Assembly: GCF_021916785.1 (NCBI RefSeq) | Contig: NZ_JAKCFC010000003.1 | Location: 434,001-498,000, forward strand | Length of the DNA: 64,000 nt | Reading direction: 5' to 3' | Source: Mycolicibacterium lacusdiani | GTDB taxonomy: Bacteria; Actinomycetota; Actinomycetes; Mycobacteriales; Mycobacteriaceae | In this document: positions 57,597 through 64,000 of the stretch, piece after piece | Position numbering within the stretch: the first letter of the stretch is position 1 | How the letters are laid out: each line of letters starts with the position of its first letter | Notes under the pieces: model-generated | The model's database searches: none | What the model saw: only the letters and a program-made list of their open reading frames with translations | Told to the model about the DNA's origin: nothing | Program-made: the position numbers and the translations under genes

Positions 57597-59108
57597 ATGC
57601 CCTCACTTTGGCTCGCCGACCGCGTCGAATCAGCGTCCCCGCCCGCACTCGACGACGGCGAGGTGGCCGTTGACGTCATCGTGGTCGGCGCGGGCATCGC
57701 GGGCATGACGACCGCCGTGCTGCTGGCCCGTGCCGGCAAGCGCGTCGTGGTGCTCGAGGCCCGCCACGTGGGCGCGGGCACCACCGGCAATACGACCGGC
57801 AAGGTCAGCCTGCTCCAGGGCACGAAGCTCTCCCGCATCGCCGCCCGGCACGGCCAGGACGTGGTGAAGGGGTACGTGACCGGCAACCTGGAGGGCCGCG
57901 ACTGGCTGCTTCGGCACTGCGAGGAGCACGGGCTCGACGCGCAGCGGGAGGACGCGTTCAGCTACGCGCAGTCCGCATCCGGCGTCGCCGACGCGCGCGC
58001 CGAACTGGACGCCTGCCGCGAGGCCGGTCTGCCCGCGGACTGGGCATCGGAAGCCGACGTCCCGTTCCCGTTCGCCGGTGGTGTCCGGCTGCGCGACCAG
58101 GCGCAGATCGACCCCATGCCGTTCCTGCAGAGCCTCGTCGTCGATTTCGAGACGCACGGCGGCAGGCTGATCGAAGGCGTTCGCGTGCGCAGCGTCTCCG
58201 GCAATGATCCAGTCCGCCTTGAGGTCTCGCCGGATGACGCCGACTCCCCCGATCAGAACAGGGTCTCGATGACCGCCCAGCAGTGCGTGCTGGCGACCGG
58301 AATCCCGATCCTCGACCGCGGAGCGTTCTTCGCCAGGCTGCAACCCTCACGCTCGTACTGCCTGGCCTTCGACGTCCCTGGCGACGTGACCCGGTCGATG
58401 TTCCTGTCCGTGGACTCACCGACGCGGTCGGTGCGCTACGCCCCGCGAGCCGACGGCGACAAGCTGGTCGTCGGCGGCGGCGGCCACACCGTGGGCCGCG
58501 CCGACTCGCCTGCGAAGTCGGTGGAACAGCTGCGCCGCTGGGCCGAGCTGCACTACCCGGGTGCCGTGGAGACCCACTACTGGTCCGCGCAGGACTACTC
58601 GCCCATCGACGAGCTCCCCTACGTCGGGCCGCTCACGCCCGGCAACGAGACGCTTTTTGTGGCAACGGGTTTCGACAAGTGGGGCATGTCCAACGGCGTG
58701 GCGTCCGGCCTGGCGCTGTCGAGCCGGATCTTGGGCGGCCGGATGGATTGGGCACGGGCGTTCTCCAGTTGGCGCACCGGGGAACTCGCAGGCCTCGGCA
58801 CCGCGGTGAAGGCCAACCTCGAGGTGGGCTTCCACCTTGCCAAGGGTTGGGTCAGCCCGATCACCAACCACCCCTCCCCCACCGAGGGCACCGGCGTGGT
58901 CAGCGGGCCGCCGTGGAATCTGCGCGCGGACTGCGTGGTCGACGGCGTGCACCATCGGACGTCACCGGTGTGCCCCCACCTCGGGGGCATCGTGTCGTGG
59001 AACGACGCCGACCAGGCGTGGGAGTGCCCGCTGCACGGGTCCCGGTTCAGCCCCGACGGTGCACTGCTCGAGGGCCCTGCCACGCATGGACTCTCGCACT
59101 CTGGCTGA
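57597..59108 (+). CDS. FAD oxidoreductase fused to a Rieske [2Fe-2S] domain
   Basis: A 503-residue protein. The N-terminal DadA-type FAD domain (VIVVGAGIAGMTTAVLLARAG, GNTTGKVSLLQGTKLS) is followed at about 435-500 by a Rieske domain with ligands in CPHLGG and CPLHGS. Electrons would pass between substrate, flavin and the iron-sulfur cluster; the partner and substrate are unknown. The GNTTGKVSLLQG segment is typical of this fusion family. The ATG at 57597 follows the SigF-like promoter. The C-terminus is short after the Rieske fold. It converges with the antiporter gene. Confidence 0.9.
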   Translation: MPSLWLADRVESASPPALDDGEVAVDVIVVGAGIAGMTTAVLLARAGKRVVVLEARHVGAGTTGNTTGKVSLLQGTKLSRIAARHGQDVVKGYVTGNLEGRDWLLRHCEEHGLDAQREDAFSYAQSASGVADARAELDACREAGLPADWASEADVPFPFAGGVRLRDQAQIDPMPFLQSLVVDFETHGGRLIEGVRVRSVSGNDPVRLEVSPDDADSPDQNRVSMTAQQCVLATGIPILDRGAFFARLQPSRSYCLAFDVPGDVTRSMFLSVDSPTRSVRYAPRADGDKLVVGGGGHTVGRADSPAKSVEQLRRWAELHYPGAVETHYWSAQDYSPIDELPYVGPLTPGNETLFVATGFDKWGMSNGVASGLALSSRILGGRMDWARAFSSWRTGELAGLGTAVKANLEVGFHLAKGWVSPITNHPSPTEGTGVVSGPPWNLRADCVVDGVHHRTSPVCPHLGGIVSWNDADQAWECPLHGSRFSPDGALLEGPATHGLSHSG

Positions 59109-59127
59109 TTTCTGCGGGGGCTGAACG

Positions 59128-60693
59128 CTACTCCGGCTGGGCGCCGCGGGCGTCGAGCCTGCGCAGCACGACGTCGACGATGGTCGGATCGGTACCGGAT
59201 TCCGCTCTGGCGGTGACGATCTCGTTGCGGGCTGCCTCGAGGACCTGATCCTTCACGGCATTGCTCGACATTGCATGGTCGGTGTGCCGCGCGCTCTCCT
59301 CGGCGTCGTGCTCTTCCGGAGCGAACCCGATGGCGTGCCACATCCGGTCGGCGTTCTCGCCTGCGTGCTCGAGGACGTCGGCGTCGACGTCACCGCCGGA
59401 GCGCAGTTCGTCGAGTCGCCGCTGGCCGGCCGCCCTGGCCCGCCGGATCAGATCCTGGGTGGCCTCGTCCCGCTCGTCGTTGGACACGCTCACGTTCAGG
59501 CGCCGCACCAGGAACGGCAGCGTCAGACCCTGCACCAGCATCGTCACCATGATCACGACGAACGCGATGAAGATCAGCCGGTCGCGCTCCGGAAAGCCTG
59601 GCGTGCCAACGGGTAGTGCCAACACACACGCCAGCGTCACGACGCCGCGCATGCCCGCCCACGACGCGATCGTCATCTCGCGCCACCCGGTGGGCTCGCC
59701 CGCCGCACCCTGGCGGCGACGCAGTTTCTCGTCGGCGGCGGCGACCGGGAAGATCCACAGGAACCGGACCGCGATCACCACTGCCGTGACGATCAGCGCC
59801 TGCCCGATGGCAACGTCCAACGGCCCCGATACGTTGGCCGCGACGTTGCGCAACTCCACTCCGACGAAGGCGAACGCGGCACCGGTGAGGAGCAGCTCTA
59901 CGACGTCCCACGTCGTGCCGCTGACGAGCCGGGTCTGGGCGGATTCCACGTCGCCGGATCGGCTCAGGGCCAGGGCGACGGTCACGACCGCCAGCACGCC
60001 GCTGCCATGGAGGAGATCGGCGGCTCCGTAGGCCACGAACGGGATCACGAGCACCAGCGCGCTACCCGCGGGGTGCGCAGGCAGCACGTCGAGGAGCCGT
60101 CGCGTCGCCAGTGCCAGCGCGAGTCCAACCGCGATGCCGACCGTCACGGCCACCGCCAGCGTGCCCGTCGCCTTCCATGGCGAGAACGCACCGGTCAGGG
60201 TGGCCGCCACCGCGACTTCGTAGAGCACCAGTGACGTGGCGTCGTTCGACAACCCTTCGCCCTCGAGGACCGTCCGAAGCCGCCGCGGCAGCTTCAGCTT
60301 GCGCGCCACCGAGGTGGCTGCGACGGGATCGGGTGGAGCGACGGCCGCGCCGAGCGCCACACCCGCGGCCAGGGGCAGCCCTGGCACCACGGCGCTGGCG
60401 ACCGCGCCGACGACGAACGCCGTCACCGCGACCAGCGCCACCGCGAGCAGGCCGATGGCGCGGCGGTTGTCCAGGAATTGGCGCCATGACGTGCGCCTGG
60501 CGGCGGCGAACAGCAGCGGCGGCAGCACCACCGGCAGGATCCATCCCGGGTCGATGTTCGGTATGGCCAGCCCCGGGATGAAGGCGAGCACCAGACCGAA
60601 CGCGAGCAGCATCACCGGATAGGGCACCGTGATGCGCTCGGCCAGTGGAGCCAGCACCACGGTCGCCGCGATCAGGATCATGAGCAGGGTCAA
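59128..60693 (-). CDS. Na+/H+ antiporter (CPA1 family)
   Basis: A 521-residue cation/proton exchanger. About twelve helices; the ion-binding block VALGAAVAPPDPVAATSVARKL and EGEGLSNDATSLVLYEVAV are CPA1 signatures, with ASWAGMRGVVTLACVLALP near the end of the membrane part. The cytoplasmic C-terminus (about 400-521) is hydrophilic and acidic. It exports Na+ or K+ in exchange for protons. The TTG at 60693 is chosen because AAGGAG precedes it by 5 nt; an ATG at 60681 lacks this. It is divergent from the lipase maturation factor gene. Confidence 0.92.
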   Translation of the reverse strand: MTLLMILIAATVVLAPLAERITVPYPVMLLAFGLVLAFIPGLAIPNIDPGWILPVVLPPLLFAAARRTSWRQFLDNRRAIGLLAVALVAVTAFVVGAVASAVVPGLPLAAGVALGAAVAPPDPVAATSVARKLKLPRRLRTVLEGEGLSNDATSLVLYEVAVAATLTGAFSPWKATGTLAVAVTVGIAVGLALALATRRLLDVLPAHPAGSALVLVIPFVAYGAADLLHGSGVLAVVTVALALSRSGDVESAQTRLVSGTTWDVVELLLTGAAFAFVGVELRNVAANVSGPLDVAIGQALIVTAVVIAVRFLWIFPVAAADEKLRRRQGAAGEPTGWREMTIASWAGMRGVVTLACVLALPVGTPGFPERDRLIFIAFVVIMVTMLVQGLTLPFLVRRLNVSVSNDERDEATQDLIRRARAAGQRRLDELRSGGDVDADVLEHAGENADRMWHAIGFAPEEHDAEESARHTDHAMSSNAVKDQVLEAARNEIVTARAESGTDPTIVDVVLRRLDARGAQPE

Positions 60694-60799
60694 CGGGTCT
60701 CCTTCACAGACGAACCGGACTTCCCCGCAATCGCGAAACCGAACCCGCCGGGTTTCCCGGGCGGGGCAGTGGGCACCCGTTCCGCGCGGAGGGAACGTC

Positions 60800-62245
60800 G
60801 TGGACTGGTTGATCGCATCCGACTACTCCTGGACCAGATGGCTCTGGGAGCGTGGCATCGCGGCCATCTACGTCGTCGCGTTCGCCGCTGCGGCCCTGCA
60901 ATTCAAGGGGCTGCTGGGCACCCGCGGCATGCTGCCGATCCCCGCGTTCCTGCGCACGCACTCGTTCCGGACGGCGCCCAGTGTCTTCCAGCTGCACTAC
61001 TCGGACCGCTTCTTCGCCCTGGTGTGCTGGTCGGGCGCGACGCTGGCCGCCGCCATGGTGCTGGGTCTCGGCTATGCCGTGCCGCTCTGGCTGGCCATGG
61101 CGCTGTGGCTGGTGCTGTGGGCGGCGTATCTGTCGATCGTCAACGTCGGGCAGCTCTGGTACTCGTTCGGCTGGGAGTCCCTGTTACTCGAAGCAGGCTT
61201 CCTGACGGTGTTCCTCGGCAACGACGACGTCGCACCACCCTGGGCGGTGCTGGTGGCGGCCTGGTGGCTGCTCTTCCGCGTCGAGTTCGGCGCCGGGTTG
61301 ATCAAGGTGCGCGGCGACGAGTGCTGGCGAAACCTGACGTGTCTGGACTACCACCATGAGACCCAGCCGATGCCGGGCCCGCTGAGCTGGTTCTTCCACC
61401 GGCTGCCCAAGCCGCTGCACCGCGTCGAGGTCGCGGGCAATCACGTCGCGCAGCTGGTCGTGCCATTCTGCCTGTTCGCCCCGCAGCCCGTCGCCGCCGT
61501 CGCGGCAGGCATCGTCATCGTCACCCAGCTGTGGCTGGTCGCGTCAGGCAACTTCGCGTGGCTGAACTGGCTGACGATCGTGCTCGCGTTCAGTGCCGTC
61601 GACGACGGCGCGGTCGCCGCGGTCACCGGGCTCTCGCCACCCGAGCACGCCGGTGTCATGCCCGTCTGGTTCGGCGCGATCGTCGTCGCCTTCGCCGTGC
61701 TGGTCGCCGTGCTCAGCTGGCGGCCCGCCCGCAATCTGCTGTCGCGACGCCAGCGCATGAACAAGACCTTCGACCCACTGCACCTGGTCAACTCCTACGG
61801 CGCCTTCGGGACCGTCGGGCGCACTCGCAACGAGGTGGTCTTCGAGGGCACGACGGACGCGGATCCCGTCGACGAGGCGTCGTGGGTCGAGTACGGGTTC
61901 AAGGGAAAGCCCGGCGACGTCACGCGTATGCCCAGGCAGTGGAGTCCGTACCATCTGCGGCTCGATTGGCTGCTGTGGTTCGCCGCCATCTCTCCGGCGT
62001 ACGCGCAGCCGTGGATCGGACGCTTCTGCGAGGGGCTACTGCGCAACGACCCCGACATCGTACGGCTGTTGCGGCACAACCCCTTTCTCGACGAGCCGCC
62101 CCGCTACGTGCGAGCGCTGCTGTACCGCTACCGCTTCACCACCGCGCACGAACGCAGGACCGAACGGGCGTGGTGGCACCGAGATCTGGTCGGCACCTTC
62201 CTGGCGCCGCTGGACCTGCGCGAACTCGACCGAATGAAGAGGTGA
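60800..62245 (+). CDS. Lipase maturation factor family membrane protein
   Basis: A 481-residue protein. About seven helices in the first 360 residues surround the family signature RVEFGAGLIKVRGDECWRNL, followed by TCLDYHHETQPMPGPLSWFF and HRLPKPLHRVEVAGNH. The C-terminal domain is soluble. In vertebrates LMF1 helps lipases fold in the ER; in bacteria the role is unknown, and a vitamin-K-epoxide/gamma-carboxylase-like membrane fold is suspected. The GTG at 60800 follows GGAGGGA. It starts an operon with UdgX (7 bp gap) and the MBL gene. Confidence 0.88.
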   Translation: MDWLIASDYSWTRWLWERGIAAIYVVAFAAAALQFKGLLGTRGMLPIPAFLRTHSFRTAPSVFQLHYSDRFFALVCWSGATLAAAMVLGLGYAVPLWLAMALWLVLWAAYLSIVNVGQLWYSFGWESLLLEAGFLTVFLGNDDVAPPWAVLVAAWWLLFRVEFGAGLIKVRGDECWRNLTCLDYHHETQPMPGPLSWFFHRLPKPLHRVEVAGNHVAQLVVPFCLFAPQPVAAVAAGIVIVTQLWLVASGNFAWLNWLTIVLAFSAVDDGAVAAVTGLSPPEHAGVMPVWFGAIVVAFAVLVAVLSWRPARNLLSRRQRMNKTFDPLHLVNSYGAFGTVGRTRNEVVFEGTTDADPVDEASWVEYGFKGKPGDVTRMPRQWSPYHLRLDWLLWFAAISPAYAQPWIGRFCEGLLRNDPDIVRLLRHNPFLDEPPRYVRALLYRYRFTTAHERRTERAWWHRDLVGTFLAPLDLRELDRMKR

Positions 62246-62252
62246 TGACCAC

Positions 62253-62828
62253 GTGACCGCTGCCGACTTCCTGCCCCCGACCAAGGATCTCGACGACCTG
62301 GCCGCCGCAGCGAAGGGCTGCCAGGGCTGCGACCTGTTCCGGGATGCCGACCAGACGGTGTTCGGTGAAGGCGCCCGATCGGCGACCATGATGCTCGTCG
62401 GCGAGCAGCCCGGCGACCAGGAGGATCGGACAGGCCGGCCGTTCGTGGGGCCTGCAGGCCGGTTGCTCGACAAGGCGCTGCCCGAGCGTGGCAAGCGCAG
62501 GATCCATCAGACGCCCACGCGCACCGAGGTGGTGGCATGCCGGCCGTGGCTGTTCGCCGAACTCGAGGCCGTGAATCCCGACGTGGTGGTCCTGCTGGGC
62601 GCGACCGCAGCGAAGGCGCTGCTGGGCAACGACTTTCGGCTCACCGCACATCGGCAGGAGGCGCTGCGCCTGCCCGGTGGCGACGACGTGCCGCCGGTGG
62701 ATCCGACCGTGGTGGCGACCGTGCATCCGTCGTCGATCCTGCGCGGGCCCCAGGAGCGACGCGACGAGGCGTTCCAAGCGCTCGTCGACGATCTGCGGTT
62801 CGCCGCGGGACTGCTGCCGAACCGGTGA
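62253..62828 (+). CDS. udgX: UdgX-like uracil-DNA glycosylase, internally shortened
   Basis: A 191-residue member of the uracil-DNA glycosylase superfamily. CxxC (Cys23, Cys26), motif A LVGEQPGD (49-56), FVGPAGRLLDKAL, then the UdgX-specific loop GKRRIHQTP with His85 (the residue that covalently traps uracil sites in M. smegmatis UdgX), VVACRPWL, GATAAKALLG and the C-terminal VATVHPSSILRGP. Between LLDKAL (76) and GKRRIH (80) about 26 residues that normally carry YVTNAVKHFKF are missing, in frame. The fold may therefore be damaged or altered. The GTG at 62253 follows AAGAGGTGA. It is co-transcribed with the LMF gene. Confidence 0.85.
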   Translation: MTAADFLPPTKDLDDLAAAAKGCQGCDLFRDADQTVFGEGARSATMMLVGEQPGDQEDRTGRPFVGPAGRLLDKALPERGKRRIHQTPTRTEVVACRPWLFAELEAVNPDVVVLLGATAAKALLGNDFRLTAHRQEALRLPGGDDVPPVDPTVVATVHPSSILRGPQERRDEAFQALVDDLRFAAGLLPNR

Positions 62829-62860
62829 TTGCGGGCGGCGCGGGCGGGTAGCCGGGGGCC

Positions 62861-63673
62861 ATGTCAACGACCGTCACCGTCACGTTCATCGGCAACGCCA
62901 CCACGCTGATCTCGACCGGCGACCTCACGCTGCTGACCGACCCGAACTTCCTGCACCAGGGCCAGCACGCGTACCTCGGCTACGGCCTGCTCTCCAAGCG
63001 ACTGCAACCGCCCGCGCTGACCGTCGACCAGCTACCGAGACTCGACGCGATCGTGTTGTCGCACATGCACGGTGACCACTGGGACCGCGTAGCTCAGAAG
63101 GGGCTCGACCACGGCCTCCCGATCCTGACCACGCACGCGGCAGCAAAGGCGCTGCGCAAGCGCGGCTTTCCGCGTGCGACCGGGATGTCGACGTGGCAGT
63201 CGCACACGCTCACCGGAACGCAGTCGCGGATCACCGTCACGGCGCTGCCCGGCCGGCATGCACCGCTGTGGGCGCAGCGCTTCCTGCCGCCCGTGAACGG
63301 GACCATGCTGGAGTTCGGCCCGCTCGCCGGCAGCGTCATCTCGCGGCTGTACGTCTCGGGCGACACGCTGCTCATCGACGAGTTGTCGGAGATTCCAGCA
63401 CGTTTCGAGTCGATCCATGCCGGGGTGCTGCACCTGGGCGGCACCCGGTTGCCCGCGGGGCCCAAGCTGCCGTTCGGGCTCACGGTGACGATGGACGCCC
63501 AGCAGGGCACCGACGTCGTCGAACTGCTCGACCTGCCGAAGGTCATCCCCGTGCACTTCGACGACTACGGGGTGTTCGCCTCGCCACTGGCCGACTTCGA
63601 GCGAGAAATGGCGCGCCGCGGGCACTCCGAACGACTTCTTCGGGTGACCCGCGGCGCGTCAGTGACTATCTAG
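62861..63673 (+). CDS. Metallo-beta-lactamase fold hydrolase (UlaG/RomA-like)
   Basis: A 270-residue MBL-fold protein. The zinc motif SHMHGDHWD is near residues 67-75, with later ligands likely in LPGRHAPL, YVSGDTL and IPVHFDDYG. TFIGNATTLISTGDLTLLTDP at the start is typical of the UlaG/YfiU-like branch of lactonases or RNA/lipid hydrolases. The substrate is unknown. The ATG at 62861 is 32 bp after udgX in the same direction, so it may belong to that operon. It converges with the dps gene (10 bp gap). Confidence 0.87.
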   Translation: MSTTVTVTFIGNATTLISTGDLTLLTDPNFLHQGQHAYLGYGLLSKRLQPPALTVDQLPRLDAIVLSHMHGDHWDRVAQKGLDHGLPILTTHAAAKALRKRGFPRATGMSTWQSHTLTGTQSRITVTALPGRHAPLWAQRFLPPVNGTMLEFGPLAGSVISRLYVSGDTLLIDELSEIPARFESIHAGVLHLGGTRLPAGPKLPFGLTVTMDAQQGTDVVELLDLPKVIPVHFDDYGVFASPLADFEREMARRGHSERLLRVTRGASVTI

Positions 63674-63683
63674 CTCGCCGGCG

Positions 63684-64000
63684 CTACCGCGCTGAAGCAG
63701 CGGCACCCTTCTCGGTGTCCTTGCCCTCGTTGGCGAGCTGGCCGCTCGAGTTCTCCAGGTGCGCGCGGACGAACCACTGGAACTTCTCGAGTTCGGCGGC
63801 GTGGCCGATGAGCAGGTCCTGCGACACCAGGTCGAGTTCCTCGAGGCGCTCGATGGTCTTGCGGGTGTCCTCGATGACGCCGTTGTAGACGAGGTCGACG
63901 GCGGCCAGGTGGGCCTGCACGGTGTCGCGGCCGACCGAGTAGTCGTCCCACGTGCGGTCCTTCACGATGGCGCCGGGCGTGCCCTGCGGCGATGCGCCGA
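63684..64000 (-). CDS. dps: Dps-family DNA-binding ferritin, C-terminal part (cut by window edge)
   Basis: About the last 105 residues of Dps are visible, running off the right end without a start. KDRTWDDYSVGRDTVQAHLA, DLVYNGVIEDTRKTIERLEE and GHAAELEKFQWFVRAHLEN are nearly identical to M. smegmatis Dps as I remember it. The protein forms dodecamers that store iron and protect DNA in stress. The ferroxidase ligands lie in the missing N-terminal half. The tail ends GKDTEKGAAASAR, shorter and less basic than the M. smegmatis tail, which binds DNA. Its presence adds to the stress character of this end of the window. Confidence 0.92.
   Translation of the reverse strand, partial: GASPQGTPGAIVKDRTWDDYSVGRDTVQAHLAAVDLVYNGVIEDTRKTIERLEELDLVSQDLLIGHAAELEKFQWFVRAHLENSSGQLANEGKDTEKGAAASAR

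Overview
The window is high-GC actinobacterial DNA and almost certainly comes from a mycobacterium, most likely a rapid-growing Mycolicibacterium-type species. The evidence is an antigen 85 mycolyltransferase, a polyprenyl diphosphate synthase next to the menaquinone reductase gene, a Dps fragment very like M. smegmatis Dps, a UdgX homologue, an F420 (Ddn-type) reductase, many leaderless TANNNT promoters, and a backbone whose order matches M. tuberculosis Rv0566c to Rv0542c with inserted genes. These comparisons are from memory; no database search was run.

Layout. 1-3.4 kb: a truncated Ser/Thr kinase, a septum-formation-like lipoprotein and a large secreted protein. 3.5-9.2 kb: tRNA-Tyr, yajQ, gpsA, then a giant LuxR/AAA regulator with a DUF5995 gene. 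9.2-15 kb: an FAD oxidoreductase, a secreted protein, htpX, and divergent grcC1 and menJ separated by a triplicated 36-bp repeat. 15-19 kb: a second, paralogous LuxR regulator and an antigen 85 gene. 19-24.5 kb: a ctpH-type operon with a lysine/proline/alanine-tailed partner. 24.6-31.2 kb: menG, SDR, mgtA, a DsbA-like lipoprotein, and bpoC-menD-DUF3592. 31.3-38.5 kb: DJ-1/GlxA pair, then an operon of amidohydrolase, acyl-CoA ligase, menC and a tandem TetR. 38.6-46.9 kb: YCII protein, fadD8, GntR/MFS pair, ECF sigma factor with TPR tail, HAD, Ddn-like reductase, menB. 46.9-51.9 kb: membrane protein, GNAT, SDR, a three-gene DrrABC-like exporter behind an IdeR-like box, glyoxalase-fold protein. 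51.9-56.1 kb: pitA flanked by two DUF3349 genes, menE, PPOX flavoprotein. 56.2-64 kb: a probable stress island (DUF6131, AI-2E permease, Rieske oxidoreductase, antiporter, lipase maturation factor homologue, shortened UdgX, MBL hydrolase, Dps).

How it works together. Most of menaquinone synthesis is here: side chain (grcC1), head group (menD, menC, menE, menB), methylation (menG) and side-chain saturation (menJ). menF/entC-type isochorismate synthase and menA are not in the window. Several of these genes (grcC1, menG, bpoC-menD, menB) appear to have leaderless promoters. Around this core lie lipid genes (mgtA, fadD8, antigen 85), transport genes, and families of intergenic palindromes that often begin at stop codons.

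Most notable oddities: an internally shortened UdgX lacking its TNAVKHF segment, an apparent AUA start for menE, 36-bp triplicated start-region repeats in front of menJ, and candidate KstR, IdeR, TetR and SigF sites.
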